A stretch of 64,000 bases of DNA from Argyresthia goedartella. Taxonomy: Eukaryota > Arthropoda > Insecta > Lepidoptera > Argyresthiidae. Below are positions 10,643 through 22,856 of this stretch, piece after piece (the stretch's first letter is position 1; every line of letters begins with the position of its first letter). The stretch is from assembly GCA_949825045.1 (NCBI GenBank), contig OX463813.1, positions 8,928,001-8,992,000 on the forward strand. The letters run 5' to 3'. Below the pieces are notes generated by a model. The model had not been told where the DNA came from. It searched no databases and saw only the letters and a list, made by a program, of their open reading frames with translations. The position numbers and the translations under genes were made by a program.

Positions 10643-12529
10643 TTGTTTAGTGATTGGGCGACAGTTGGAATTCATAGGAGCAGACGAAGATTATATGAAC
10701 TCTATGAAGAGAAATCATATAACAAAAATACGGCCTTTCTAGATTATGTTCGTAGTTATTCAAAAATGTTTAAACGCGTTTGTGCCGTAGCTAAATCTAA
10801 TTTCATTAAAAACAAAATTGAATCTAGTAGCAATGTAATGAAAACGACTTGGCAAATTTTAAACAGAGAGACTGGAAAGGCCAAAGCTACACATAATAAC
10901 TTCAAGCTTAAGATAGATAATCAATTGCTAAGTACAGACCTAGAAGTAGCAAAAGCTTTCGAAAATTTCTTTACGGACATTCCAGTTTCAACAACCAAGT
11001 CTTTAAATTCATCTCCCGCTGCTGCTGAATCTATACTTAAACAAAACTTTGAGGAATGTAAAACAGATTTTAAATTTAGGCACGTAAATAATGAAGACAT
11101 TGTAAAAGCGTTATCCCTGGAAATGAAAAAGACAGCTGACGCCCATGGCCTATCAGTAAAAATTATTAGTTCCATTGTAGATTGTATTGCACCTCACCTT
11201 TGTTGTATATTTAATCAATGTATAGATAGTGGTGTGTTTCCTGACTTGATGAAACTAAGTAAAGTTATACCTTTATTCAAAGCTGGTAGTACATCAGACC
11301 CCACCAATTTTAGACCCATATCGATACTACCAACGCTTAGCAAAATATTTGAAAAACTCATACTTAATCAATTGCAAAGTCATTTTTATCTCAATAATTT
11401 AATTCATATTGCTCAGTTTGGTTTCACAAAGGGTCGTTCAACAGCCGATGCTGGTGTTGAACTAATCGACAATATTTTTGATGCCTGGGAAGACGCAATG
11501 GATGCAATAGGTGTCTTCTGCGATCTATCCAAGGCTTTTGATTGCGTCCATCATGACACTCTTGTCAGGAAGTTACGCCATTATGGTGTAAAAGATCAGG
11601 CACTTGGCCTTCTGGAGTCATATCTAACAGATAGGGTTCAGATGGTCGATGTTAATGGGAAAAGATCACCTGGGTCTTCAATAAGTATGGGCGTACCGCA
11701 AGGTTCAATTCTTGGTCCTTTCTTGTTTTTAGTATATATTAATGATTTACCTTACCTTGTTAAAGCAAAACATGGGTTAGTATTGTTTGCCGATGATACT
11801 TCTTTGATATTTAAAGTTAAAAGACAGCAATCAAATTATGACGAGGTAAACAATGCTATCTCTAGTATAGTGAACTGGTTTACTGTTAACAATTTATTAC
11901 TTAATGAAAAGAAAACTAAATGTATTAAATTCGTGTTACCCAATGTGAACCCGGTAACTACAGACATATTTATAAAAGGACAGAGATTGGACCTTGTGCA
12001 GTCGACTGTCTTTTTGGGCATTACTTTAGACGCCAAACTACAATGGGATCCTCATATAAATAAATTGTCGAACAGACTGAGTTCGGCAGCGTTCGCAGTT
12101 AAAAAAATTAGAGCTCTTACCGACGTAGACACCGCTAGACTAGTCTACTTTAGTTACTTTCATAGTCTAATGACCTATGGTATTTTATTGTGGGGTCACG
12201 CTGCGAATGCTAATAGTATATTTATTCTGCAGAAACGGGCTGTTCGTGCAATTTATAGATTAGGGCCTAGAGTGTCACTGAGGGAAAAGTTTAAAGAAAT
12301 CAATATTCTGACATTTGTGTCTCAATATATCTATGACAATCTTGTGTATGTAAAAAGAAATATAACTAATTTTCAGAAGTACAGTGATATACACAATTTT
12401 AATACTAGAAACAAAGACAAGTTGGTTGCTTATGTAAGCCGACTACATAAAATTAGTAATTCTTTTAAAGGCAATTGTATACGCTATTACAATATAAACA
12501 CGAAGGTTTTACCAATGCGATGGGCTTAA
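10643..12529 (+). CDS. CR1/Jockey-type LINE reverse transcriptase
   Basis: A 628-codon open frame. RT motifs in order: NFRPISILPTLSKIFEKL (near residue 222), FTKGRSTADAGVEL (260), GVFCDLSKAFDCVHHDTL (288), MGVPQGSILGPFLFLVYIND (348), the catalytic FADDTSL box (near 381) and the C-terminal NRLSSAAFAVKKIRAL and YGILLWGHA region. An in-frame stop at 12527 cuts the last conserved segment; sequence behind it still resembles the family's C-terminus (VQERLMK). With the frameshift upstream at 10517-10643 the element cannot make a complete ORF2. Related tails occur at 8068, 33118 and 46888. Confidence 0.9.
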   Translation: MFSDWATVGIHRSRRRLYELYEEKSYNKNTAFLDYVRSYSKMFKRVCAVAKSNFIKNKIESSSNVMKTTWQILNRETGKAKATHNNFKLKIDNQLLSTDLEVAKAFENFFTDIPVSTTKSLNSSPAAAESILKQNFEECKTDFKFRHVNNEDIVKALSLEMKKTADAHGLSVKIISSIVDCIAPHLCCIFNQCIDSGVFPDLMKLSKVIPLFKAGSTSDPTNFRPISILPTLSKIFEKLILNQLQSHFYLNNLIHIAQFGFTKGRSTADAGVELIDNIFDAWEDAMDAIGVFCDLSKAFDCVHHDTLVRKLRHYGVKDQALGLLESYLTDRVQMVDVNGKRSPGSSISMGVPQGSILGPFLFLVYINDLPYLVKAKHGLVLFADDTSLIFKVKRQQSNYDEVNNAISSIVNWFTVNNLLLNEKKTKCIKFVLPNVNPVTTDIFIKGQRLDLVQSTVFLGITLDAKLQWDPHINKLSNRLSSAAFAVKKIRALTDVDTARLVYFSYFHSLMTYGILLWGHAANANSIFILQKRAVRAIYRLGPRVSLREKFKEINILTFVSQYIYDNLVYVKRNITNFQKYSDIHNFNTRNKDKLVAYVSRLHKISNSFKGNCIRYYNINTKVLPMRWA

Positions 12530-12704
12530 GACGTTCGCGTTCAGGAGAGGCTGATGAAGATGTTTTTGAACGCGACCTTTTATCAATGTGTGTCATGTGT
12601 AACCATCACTCTCGTGCTCTATGTCTCATGTCAGTTTGTTGTTGCTCCGTCAAATAAATAATTTGCATAGATCCCAATCCTTTGCTTTATTCCATCACCC
12701 ATTT
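12530..12704 (+). other. LINE 3' remainder
   Basis: Continues the RT reading frame past the stop (DVRVQERLMK) to about 12656, then AT-rich sequence. Probably the degenerate ORF2 end and 3' UTR. Confidence 0.5.
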
Positions 12705-12780
12705 ATGTCCCTCCCGAGGAGCACAGGCCTTTACCCAGATATGAGTATACTCCACCACACTGGTGAAGTACTTGATTATT
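12705..12780 (+). repeat. SINE-3-like fragment
   Basis: Shares GGAGCACAGGCCTTTACCCA and ACTCCACCACACTGG with longer copies at 21170, 29252 and 31840. Confidence 0.5.
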
Positions 12781-12984
12781 CCCACAATTTAATTTGTGAG
12801 ACAAAAGTGAAAATAGTTTATTATTCTAATGCTTTCTCAGAAATTTATGAATGTCATAATTCTGGCAGCAGTATAAAGATGCATATAGTGGAGAGAAATC
12901 TTAAATCATACTCAGTTTTATTTTAGATATAGGTATCCATAACTTTAACTCATTGGATTATTGAATGGACTAAGATTGGCGCAA

Positions 12985-13125
12985 TGGGCAGTAAAAAATA
13001 CGTACTACTTTTTATTTTATTTTGTGAAATTTTAGGCTATTTCATGAAACTCATTTGAATATTTCGGGTGATGGAAGTCTCATTATTTTTTTAATAACCC
13101 CTCGTGCGTGACGTCGTTTTGGAAC
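12985..13125 (+). repeat. Dispersed repeat, pair with 27355-27510
   Basis: Contains AAATTTTAGGCTATTTCATG, ATATTTCGGGTGATGGAAGT and AACCCCTCGTGCGTGACGTC. An inverted, diverged copy lies at 27355-27510. No ORF. Confidence 0.6.
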
Positions 13126-13195
13126 GGTTGTACTTAAGGCGGGTTGTTTCCGATTATTAAACTAAATTAAATAAATATAAAACTAAATAAAGGGG

Positions 13196-14135
13196 GCTAG
13201 CCCATCGCCGCAGATGATCAGCACCGGGATTCGAGCCTGCACCTCCTGCGTGAGAAGCAAGCGTGAAACACACTAGACCACTGGGATTTCATGCATTTTT
13301 TAAATGACCATAAATCGAAAGCGGTAGATTTCCGAGACGCCTAGTTCATTTTAGTTTTTTTTATAAATAAATATATTTAATCCACTTAAAAGGGATAGGT
13401 CAGATCACCAGTCACCTTATACAATGTTTCGTTAATAAAGGCGGTTCATCTCTATTCAGTTTAATTAAAAGATAAACCTTCATATATCCAACATAGACAT
13501 ATTTCATGATCGCTTGCTTGACTTTAGGAATAAAATTAAAATGAAAAATACTTGCATCTAAAATTGTCAAATTTTTATAAATATTGTAAATTTTATTAAT
13601 TTAATACCTAATCTTAAGTTAAATTATTTCCACTACTTAGCTTAATTACTTAAAAATCAGAATTACTAGTTAGTACAAAAATGGTCAATGTTGTGCTCAT
13701 CTATAATAGGCACTCATATAATAACAAAACTGCAGAATTTTTTATTGTAATAATATGTATATGTGTGCTGTTGATGTGCCTAAATAAATAAATAAAAAAA
13801 TAAAAAAAATATATATCAATAGTCGCGCGGATGAGGTAGCCCTCTGTCACGCAAAATGGAGTATTGAATGATTGGCTAAAAATGGGCACGATCGTGTCTC
13901 TGCCCCGTATGGGAAAAGGCGTGACGCATTGTCCATCAAGTCAACGAGATTCAAGAATGTGTATGAGCGCAGACATCATAATCCCCTCGTCATACGATAT
14001 AAGAGTCTGTAACATGCGCACGCGACGCCTCGACGGATCATCGAACCTGCACCCCCGTCGGTAGAAAGTGACGTGTGCCGAGTATACATGCCGATACACA
14101 AAAGTTATAATCAAACGAAGTTACAAGAAAGCATA
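13196..14135. other. SINE-like scraps and AT-rich sequence
   Basis: Near 13200-13290 and 14030-14080 are reversed tRNA-like stretches (GGGATTCGAGCCTGCACCTC; ATCATCGAACCTGCACCCCC) that look like B-box regions of old SINEs. The rest is AT-rich with no gene. Confidence 0.4.
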
Positions 14136-14300
14136 TCCAACTAATATTATAAATGTGAAATTAGCGATGTTTAGATGTTTGGATGGTTTTGTGTTTGTGC
14201 CTCAATCACGCTAAAACGGCTGAACGGATTTGAATTTAATTTAGCATTGAGATAGTTTATAAGCTAGATAAACATATAGGATTCTGGGTGGCAGAGGCTG
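14136..14300 (+). mobile_element. Lep1-like Helitron, 3' truncated
   Basis: Starts TCCAACTAATATTATAAATG after an A and contains CTCAATCACGCTAAAACGGC. The same sequence with an intact CTAG end is at 28987-29234. Here it breaks off into unrelated DNA near 14300. Confidence 0.6.
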
Positions 14301-15484
14301 TACCCACATTCAGCCCGAGATTCGGTACTCCATATTACGCGAGAGGGGGCTTTCCTTCAGCTACAAAATACAAAAATACAATACAAAAATATTTGTTCCA
14401 AAATACTTTAAAACAATCACAAAAAAATATTCTAAATAATTACAAGATTAATTAAAAATAATAACAAACATTAAGCCATTTACATTTAGGAATTTAAGGA
14501 TTATTTTTTCGTTTTCTTGTGGCCCCAGAATAAGCAAGCTTGTCTTATCGGTGCCAACTTCAACAGTTTATCAATTAATAAATTACGCAATGGTAAAGGT
14601 AAGATTACAGCTATGGACATTTGAAGATTTCCTTACTATGTTTTCCATCACCGCTACCGAACGGACGTTCCGTTTATTGAATTCACACAATAAACATATT
14701 ATATCTCTCTGCTTATTAAACCTGGATAAAACTTAAATGGATATGCCAGACGTCAAGAATGTAAGATTTGAACTGAAGAAGCAAGCTTTTTGCATTCAAT
14801 AGACATTTCTCATTGGATTTTCTGACTTGTGCAAAAATATTGGCAAATGTCGTAAGGAAACCTTCATAAACTTCATATCTCCGTAGCTACGGCCATGGGC
14901 TAGCCCCCTACCGCGAAAATGGAGAATTGAGTCACTTGCTAAACGCGGCTCCCAAGGGCGCAAGATGCCGTATTTGGCTTGTCGGCGGCGCCTTTATTGT
15001 TTGGAGAGGCTGCCAAATATATTGAACTACTTTTAGTAATAGTAGCTCTATTACCAAATATGGCATTTTCCGCCCTTGGGACCTATTGATACACTATCGC
15101 TACTCGCGTTTCATACGATAATAGGGCTCCTGGTGTTGCAGACTTGTCAAGGTCCAGCAACCAGTGGGCCCTGCACCACGCACTCGCGTTCCCAAGTTCA
15201 GTGTCCGCGCAAGGCCGTGTGACACACAGACAGTGAAAGTGCGCACGCGCATGTGACTGCATTGTATGAGATGAGAAGCTGAGTCCAGGGGCCCGAGTTT
15301 TTATGAAACACGAATAGCAATAATGTAGTATCCATGTAGACGTGGATTTTCGTGACATTTATTCGTGACGTGGGGATAGACTATCGCCAGATCTATGGAG
15401 ATACAAAGGAAGGAAGACAGAAATTATAGAATGGTCTAAACATCAACCGTGTTACTACAAAAAATGTTACACATAGTTTAACCA
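14301..15484. other. No gene recognised
   Basis: AT-rich DNA with scattered GC patches (14890-15000, 15120-15300). I find no conserved protein and no clear repeat boundary. Confidence 0.35.
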
Positions 15485-15600
15485 CAGATTAGATAATAGT
15501 TTAACCTCAAAACAAACGTCATATCCTATACATTTTGCCTTTAAATAAGTGTTGAATAGGAGTTAATTTTTTGTGGTAAGACTCCAAAGATGTATTATAC
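15485..15600 (-). repeat. Single reversed copy of a 120-bp unit
   Basis: Reversed relative to the tandem pair at 22437-22676. Shared pieces include GTTTAACCTCAAAACAAACG and TTTTTTGTGGTAAGAC. Confidence 0.6.
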
Positions 15601-15639
15601 GTAATTGAAAAACCGGCAAAGTGCAATTCGGACTCGCGC

Positions 15640-16023
15640 AGGAAGGGTTCCGTACCATTATCTATTAAAAAGGCAAAAAAAAATACGTTTGTTGTATGGA
15701 AGCCCCCCTTAAATATTCGTTTTATTTCAATTTATTTATTTATTTTTAAATTGAATTTATAATAAATATATTTTGTGAACAATGTTACTGTTAGCACATA
15801 CGAGAGAAAAAAAGTTTGTTGAATGGGGCTCCCCTTAAATATTTATTTTATTCTGTTTTTTAGTATTTGTTGTTATAGCGGCAACAGAAATACATCATCT
15901 GTGAAAATTTCAACTGTCTAACTATCACGTTTCATGAGATACAGCCTGGTGACAGACGGACGGACGGACAGCGAAGCCTTAGTAATAGGATCCCGTTTGG
16001 CACCCTTCGGGTACGGAACCCTA
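15640..16023 (+). repeat. Dispersed repeat with GTTCCGTAC inverted ends
   Basis: Begins GGGTTCCGTACC and ends GGGTACGGAACCC, so the ends are inverted. Just inside the right end is a GACGGACGGACGGACAGCGA-type run. Other copies: 32740-33112 (right end clipped), 40497-40690 and, reversed, 61190-61330. Non-coding. Confidence 0.65.
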
Positions 16024-17012
16024 AAAAGTAGAGGTTTTATTTTTGTGTCAAGATCAGTAATTAAATTAGATAAAGGTTCTTCAGTATCTAGTCCAACGTT
16101 ATTAATATCAATATTATGGCTCGGCAATCTAAATTCTGTTAGATCCATCGTGGGGGGGTCCAGCACTAAGAATGGAGCGACAGCGTCTGCTTACTTTTAT
16201 AGTTATAAATAAAACATTTCTTTTTAAAGACGATCTCTCTCACCACATGTGCAACAATAGATGTTGTACAACTCTACTACGGCGATTTGCAGTTATCGGC
16301 TCGAGGGACCAAAAATGTAATTATCCAGTTCTCACTGCTTTCACAATAGTTCATATTTACTTACGCTTTCTTTATCATCATCATATTTCTATATATCATC
16401 TACGACTTTAGGACTTTCTTCTCTCGTAGTGCGAGCAGCTTCTTAATTCTCCTGTTTTTTTTTTTGTATGTTTGTTACGCGATTATTTCGTCAATTATGA
16501 ATCGATTTTGATGATTCTTGTTTTGACTGGCAGGCCATGCTTCATAGGTGGTCCCACATAAATTTTACGAAAATTCATCGAGCGATTTTTGAAAAAATCA
16601 ACAAAATCTAAAAATATATACACAGATGACGTTTTGGTTTCTGGTTTGGCCTGGTAGGCATTCGCATCCCGACCGGGGGCGAAGATATACCGCTTGAACT
16701 TAAAGTCGGGTTTTTAAGTTTTTAACTTGGTTAATTATAACATAACAAATCGTCACGAATTATCCTTAACGGGGTGGCAGAGGCAGAGACAGGAGGCTAG
16801 CATTAAGATGCTTTACGCAATCACTAAGCAAGCTTATTTGTAAGTATACAGCGATGAAGAACTTTTGAATCTTCACAATTCATAATTTCTTTACTGCACA
16901 CAAATATTTCAAATAAATCTCTTCCAGCAGACCAAGTCAGGATGAGCAAGGTTGATCGCTGAGCAGGGGTAGACCTATGTGTACAACAAACCTAATTATA
17001 ATTGGCAACAAA
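16024..17012. other. No gene recognised
   Basis: AT-rich sequence between repeats; nothing supported by translation. Confidence 0.35.
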
Positions 17013-17213
17013 TTTCGAGTCCCGGTGGGGGCAAATATTTGTTTGATGAGAACGGAAGTTTGTACCCTAGTCATGGTTGTTTATCTATCTAAGTATAATA
17101 TTTATCTGTATAGGTATGTGTATCGTTGTCTAGTACCCAAGATACAGGGAATCCTAGTTTGGGGCTAGATCAATGTGTGTAAATGGTGTCCAAGATATTA
17201 TTATTATTATTAA
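17013..17213 (+). repeat. SINE-1, 5' truncated, (ATT)n tail
   Basis: Starts inside the B-box region (CGAGTCCCGGTGGGGGCAAA) and runs through TATCTAAGTATAATATTTAT and CCTAGTTTGGGGCTAGATCA to an ATTATTATT tail. Repeat A2 begins immediately after the tail. Confidence 0.8.
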
Positions 17214-17530
17214 TGATCACCAAAATATTTTTTTCCTACCCAAAATGGATAAATGAACACCAAAAGTTGCAAAAAATATTAGGGCAAAATACTGCGGTAG
17301 CTTAGGTGAAGGGTAAAGGGGGTGAGCGAAGCGAAGCCCCCTTTATCCTTCGTGTTAGGTTGAACATGTAAGAACAACAAAACATACTTAAAACATAAAC
17401 TTTAGTACACAAAACATAAAAAGAAGTTTGGTGATCATTTATCCAAACACAATTTGGTGGACATTTATCCATTCTGGCAGTCATTTCGAATTTATTGGTA
17501 GTAAAATAGGTGCGTTTTTGGTAATCGTTT
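17214..17530 (+). repeat. Palindromic repeat family A, copy A2
   Basis: About 317 bp, nearly collinear with 47719-48046. Ends TGATCACCAAAATATTTTTT and TTTTTGGTAATCGTTT. The core at 17281-17374 has GGGCAAAATACTGCGGTAGC on the left, the 15-bp stem GAAGGGTAAAGGGGG / CCCCCTTTATCCTTC with one mismatch, and TAGGTTGAACATGTAAGAAC on the right. Confidence 0.85.
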
Positions 17531-17611
17531 AAACATAAGCCATTATAATTGTTCCTAGTACTTACGTACATAAATATTAGAAATCAATAAACTAGCTATA
17601 CGAGTGCCTCT

Positions 17612-17968
17612 GTCACCGTAAGATAGTCAAAACCGTTAATTGATAAACTAACGTGTTAGTTGATCAACTATCGACAGATAGTAAACCAGACCGACAGGGT
17701 TTAGAATTTACGTCTCTTTTGTTCTTACATGTCAACCTAACACGAAGACTATTCTCTAGTCTTCACCTAAGCTACCGTAGTGTTTGCCCTGGTATTTCGT
17801 TTGCAATTCAAGTTTAAACCAGTTTACTATTTAACGGTTTTAACCGTTAGTTTATCAACTTACGCGTCATATAGTAAGCAGTACGCTACAGTTTACTATC
17901 TGTCGATAGTTGACCAATTAACGAGAAAAAATACGTTAGTTTTTCAACTTTGACAATCTTACGGAGAT
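17612..17968 (-). repeat. Palindromic repeat family C, copy C1
   Basis: Terminal inverted repeats GTCACCGTAAGATAGTCAAA and GACAATCTTACGGAG, with further internal inverted blocks around TAACGGTTTT and CTATCGACAGATAGT. The centre (17721-17790) carries the variant core with GAAGACTA...TAGTCTTC in place of the G-run stem. Confidence 0.75.
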
Positions 17969-18009
17969 ACCTACACTCTACATACATAAAATATACATCC
18001 TAAAAAGCG

Positions 18010-18415
18010 GGGACTTCTGTAGCGCAGCGGTTGTGGCTCTGCCTATCATGCGAGAGTTACCCTTGTCTACCGGGCCGGGTAAAAAAAAAACCCCAGGGGG
18101 TTACCACAACGTTAGCCGATTCAGATTAGGAACCTAATTTGATCCGCAAAATTATCGTGACCGTCTTAAAACAAGTCTTGGTATTAGATTCATAAAGCCC
18201 ATTAAGCCGAATTGGAATGGAAATGGTAGCCATGGTGATTTTCTTATTTTGAACCTAATTTGAATCGGAAAAAGATTGTGGTAACCCCCCAGGTCTTGGA
18301 TGTTTATATGTGTGTGACGTCGTTGTTTCTGGTTCACACGACACAGGGTATCCTAGTGTGGGGCCAGAAGCAATGTACTGGCCTGAATGTAAATGTTTAT
18401 GTTTAAATGAAACTA
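18010..18415 (+). repeat. SINE-2 interrupted by a small MITE
   Basis: tRNA-derived SINE with an A-box-like GTAGCGCAGCGGTTGTGG. It resumes after the insertion with GTCTTGGATGTTTATATGTG and ACACAGGGTATCCTAGTGTG. Uninterrupted relatives are at 21345, 22672 and 34035 (all reversed). Confidence 0.75.
18096..18289. mobile_element. MITE inside SINE-2
   Basis: A 194-bp insert with ends GGGGGTTACCACAA and TTGTGGTAACCCCC and a second inverted pair GATTCAGATTAGGAACCTAA / GAACCTAATTTGAATC. It splits the SINE at a run of C. No ORF. Confidence 0.7.
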
Positions 18416-18689
18416 AATCCTAAAGAGATAGGAAACGCTTCATCACGCAAATCTCGAATTCAGAATGTGCGTCACATTTCCCAGTTAATTCACTGCATAC
18501 TCGACCAAAATTGTTGTAACTACAGTGTACCAAGGCGCACATGTTGAATTAACTATATGAGAGGAATAAAAACAAACATTGCATGTATGCACATATGCTT
18601 ATGAATGGACGAATTTGCCTGTACTGTCGGTAGGCAACTATGGAGTGACGTCAGTAACGTCCAATTGCGCCAATCAGTTAACCCGGTGC

Positions 18690-19140
18690 TAAATAGATCC
18701 TTTGTTCCCAGTAGTCCTACCAAACTACCAGTGGGACCTTTTTTAGAGTTCCGTAGAGAAACAAGGAACGCTTATAGTTTCGTCAAGCCCGTCTTTCCGT
18801 CTGTCCGTCCGTATGTCACAGCAAGTTCATTCCGAAACTGTTAGGACTACACAGTTTAAACTTGGTATCTAGATGTATTCTGTGAACCGCTTTACAATTT
18901 TTATACCAATATAAAAAAAAAAAAAAGAGGTCTCCCGATACATGGAATTGTAACCGAATATATGTTTTTCATCAAACCTATATGTGTGGGGTGTCCGTAG
19001 ATAGGTCTTAAAAATGACGTTGAGGTTCCTTAAACCATTTTTCCTCAAAGTAAATAGTTAAAGAGGGAGCCCCTTTCAAAGTGGAAAAAATTAGATTTTT
19101 CACCCTCTAACTTTTAAGTAAGAGGGTGAAAAATCTAAAA
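18690..19140 (+). repeat. Dispersed repeat with terminal hairpin
   Basis: Contains GAGTTCCGTAGAGAAACAAG and the CGTCTGTCCGTCCG run typical of a widespread lepidopteran repeat. The right part ends in an 18-bp stem (TTAGATTTTTCACCCTCT at 19091-19108, inverted at 19121-19138). Confidence 0.55.
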
Positions 19141-19194
19141 AACTATATGTAGAATTTATGACTTTTAATGGCTTAATGGATGGATTTATGCTAA

Positions 19195-19405
19195 AGAAAT
19201 AGTAGTTTATGTGACTGCTACATAATGGAGGGCATTAATACTCGAGAGTGGGTTTAATAATATCACTCGAGAGTTTTAATGCCTAAGTTACATACGCTAG
19301 TTTATCTACACACATATCATAAGCTCTCTTTGATGTGTTCAGGAACCGCATGTTTGACCGGCATTGTGGCTCTGCAGTTGTTTAGCTTGTTCTGTAGTAC
19401 CAACT
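19195..19405 (+). repeat. Dispersed repeat H, copy 1
   Basis: Shares GTAGTTTATGTGACTG, CGAGAGTTTTAATGCCTAA and GTGTTCAGGAACCGCATGTT with 48731-48940. The inverted pair GGCATTAATACTCGAGAG / CTCGAGAGTTTTAATGCC is visible here too. Confidence 0.7.
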
Positions 19406-20483
19406 TCACGCAGGCGGGCGTTGGCGTTCGAAATTTGAATTTCAGTACCAACATCACAGACAAACTAGGAGCGGAACGCAGTCGGCCTTCGGCGTTCAAA
19501 ATGTGCGAAGTCCGACACGCACTTGGCCGGTTATTTCTCACTAGACTGCAGAACTAGTGAAGTCCTTTGTTCCCAGTACTCCTATTGTACTGTGGTACCG
19601 TGGGACTAGTGGGATTTTTGTTCTCACTAGTCCTACTGTAGAACTACTGAATCTCTAGATACCTACGATAATTTTGACATATTTGCTATTCTTTAACCCT
19701 TTTTAAGGCATAGGGAATATTTTCACCACCTTTGGTAGATTCTGACACAATTTATTTGTTGGGAGTATTTTTCTGTACACTAGCAACACACCGAAATATG
19801 CCAAACACAAAAGGAAAAAAGAAGATTTTGACGTATGGGGTGTCATGGCGGTACCATCTGTTTTTTGTTGCGAACGCGTGTTTTTTCGAAGTTAAATTTC
19901 ATCAACGTACTTACATCTCACATTTTTCGTATCGGAAAAGGTAAGTAATTCATTTATTTAGTGAAAATGGTCAATATTATTGACGTAGAGGCATTATTTT
20001 TGGGAATGCAAAATAATTTGCCATATTTTGAATAGCCGGAGGTAAACTGCGGATGTGATTGGCTGAGACAGACGTAGGATGGGAAAACAGTGACGCACTA
20101 TAAAGGTCATCGCTGAGCTATGACCCCGCCTCCGTACAACTAAAGACTGCTCATTCAAATATGGGTTTTAGGTTGTACTCTCTAGATATGCTATCGAGTG
20201 GTACGCCTGTGTTTGCGGTGTCGTTAGTCTACGGGCGTACGCGCAGACCACAACTTTCTATCATGGTTCAGTCGGGCTCTTTTTTTATTTATTTATTTAT
20301 TTACTCATGTTTTACAGCAATTAAAACACAATATTAATTAATTAGAAAAGGAAAATTTGAAATGCTAATTACGAAACAATACAAAGATAAAATAGAAATG
20401 TAAGAACCTATCTGTAGGAATAATAAAGTAAAGTAAAATAAAACTGGTCTGACAATATGGTGAACTGCAATTTCAAGTTTGCA
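19406..20483. other. No gene recognised
   Basis: Contains a patch near 20040-20160 with an inverted CCAAT (GATTGGCT), a TATAAAGG and GC-rich sequence that looks promoter-like, but no transcript can be supported. The rest is AT-rich. Confidence 0.3.
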
Positions 20484-20840
<357 letters not shown>

Positions 20841-21169
20841 ATAGAGTTCAGATGGGAAATAGTAAAATGTTATTCTAAGATAATATGAGAAAATCAATAT
20901 AGTAACTAAGTTAGGAAGAATGATGAAGTCGAATATTTCCTAACTTCCGACAAAAATTAAGGACAGGGATTGTATAGAAATATATCAAGCTCTGGGGCTC
21001 TTATCTTAATCAGTATGAAGATGTGTGCGCAGGCACATTAATATCGGTATCGGACGAATTACGCTGGCAGGTGGCAACACAACCATACCAAACGAACGAC
21101 CGATCAAAATGTCTCTAAGGGACTCTAAGGGAGTCCTACATCCAGCATTTAACTATTATAATAAATGTT

Positions 21170-21670
21170 AATTAAGGTCCCCACCGAGAGGCACGGGCCT
21201 TTGCCCGGATACGATTAAGATTGAGCCATATTCCACCAAGCTGGCTCAATGCGGGTTGATAAAGGGGCAACCCGACTGTCAGAAGTTATCAAGCTGCCCT
21301 ATTCGGGCCTCTGAGGCAGCTTTGCGACTACTACCACCGAGTAGCGATAAACATTTACATACAGGCACATACATTGCTTCTGGCCCCACACTAGGATACG
21401 CTGTGTCGTGGGAACCAGAAACAGCTACGTCACACACATGTGAACATCCAAGACCTGAGGTTTTTTTTTTCCACCTCCAGCCGGGGATCGAACCCAGAAC
21501 CTCTCGCATGGCAGGCAGAGCCACAACCGCTGCGCCACAGAGGTCGTCGTCGATAGTAGCCGTCATCTGAAACACGCCCGAAACAGATGCCACATAGAAA
21601 CGGGCACCCATCCAGTACCTGTGTCTGCCAGATGTTGCTACCCGCAGGATCGTTTCCGATGTGCGAATGC
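21170..21670 (+). repeat. SINE-3-like repeat split by SINE-2
   Basis: Left part 21170-21344 (CCACCGAGAGGCACGGGCCT, ATTCCACCAAGCTGGCTCAA) and right part 21549-21670 (CACCCATCCAGTACCTGTGT, AGATGTTGCTACCCGCA). An uninterrupted copy at 29252-29560 shows that the two halves belong together. Confidence 0.65.
21345..21548 (-). repeat. SINE-2, near full length
   Basis: Reversed tRNA-derived SINE: A-box-like TGGCGCAGCGGTTGTGGCTC and B-box-like GGTTCGATCCCC when read on the minus strand, then the GTGGGGCCAGAAGCAATGTA tail region. Inserted into the SINE-3-like repeat. Confidence 0.8.
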
Positions 21671-22436
21671 CGTTAGGCCACTAATGATGATGCGTCACGC
21701 TTTTCCCTTTCGGGGTGGCTGAAGCTCGAGTCCACCCTCGTTTAGCCAGATATTCAATAGACCACTTTACCCTGCTGAAGCACTGCCGACAGCTCAAATT
21801 TTGATGGGACACTCAAAGCCACGGCACCACAGTCTCTCATTCATGAAATATGAGCGTCTGTTTGGCGTTTAAGCGGCACTTAATTTGAGAATCAGGCTGT
21901 GCAGGTGGGTTACTACCAACTCTTATAGCAGGACCTAAACTGAACTGCTTTTTCGTACTATTCTTAGTACGGCATGTCTTCTGAGCTTTAATTATGTGTG
22001 CTACGATGATAAAGTGGTGTCAAAGGTCGGCAACCTCCCTAATTAGATCTCTGTGTATTGTTAATTCATTGTAAACACAGATCTGGGATGTTTAAATTTC
22101 GCTAATTGGAAGATTTCGGAACGCGGTTTGCCAATTTCCTTGCCAACACCGTTTGAACTTTTTAATTGAGTCTGGAATGAATTTTCCTAGAAATTATGTT
22201 TACACCCGTAAGCGTTTAAAAACTGAGTAGGTGTCTGCGGTGGTGAAACGGTACGGGTGGGGGGGGGGGTTTTCCGTGACGTCTCTATGGCGCGAGGGGT
22301 GGCAGTAACACAGTTGTGCCTAAGTTTCGCTTTATTTCCTTCTACCTATACCACACACTCGCCGAGTAGCTTGGGAAGTAACGAGGAAAGGAGACGTAGT
22401 GTGGCCACATCACTAAAAATAAACATTTAAACATTT

Positions 22437-22676
22437 AGGGCCTTACCACAAAAAAATCAACTACTGTTCAACACTTGTTTTAAAACAAAAACGTATGGGA
22501 TTTGACGTTTGTTTTGAGGTTAAACGCTGTTTAATATTTTTTCTTGTGACACGGTTAGGGTCTTACCGCAAAAAAATAAACTGCTATTCAACACTTGTTT
22601 TAAGACAAAAATGTATAGGATTTGACGTTTCTTTTGAGGTTAAACTATGACTAACATTTTTAGTAGTAACCCTGAT
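22437..22676. repeat. Two tandem 120-bp units
   Basis: Exact period of 120: TAGGGCCTTACCACAAAAAA at 22437 and TAGGGTCTTACCGCAAAAAA at 22557. Each unit includes TTCAACACTTGTTTTAA and GGATTTGACGTTT. A lone reversed copy is at 15485. Confidence 0.8.
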
Positions 22677-22856
22677 ACAGACAGGCACAAACATTGCTTC
22701 TAGCCCCACACTAAGATAACCTGTGTCGTGGGAACCAGAACAGCGACATCACACGCATATAAACGTCCAAGTCCTAGAGTTTTTTCTTCTTCTTAGTTCC
22801 CCAGCCGGGGATCGAACCCGGGGCCTCTCGCATGGTAGGCAGCGCCACAGAGGTCG
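22677..22856 (-). repeat. SINE-2, reversed copy
   Basis: Same order of blocks as 21345-21548: CACAAACATTGCTTCTAGCC, ACGTCCAAGTCCTAGAG, CCGGGGATCGAACCCGGGGC and GGCAGCGCCACAGAGGTCGC. Confidence 0.75.

Noticed and set aside
20030..20160. A promoter of the kinase gene
   Set aside because: CCAAT- and TATA-like words are present, but no first exon follows and no conserved start is visible.
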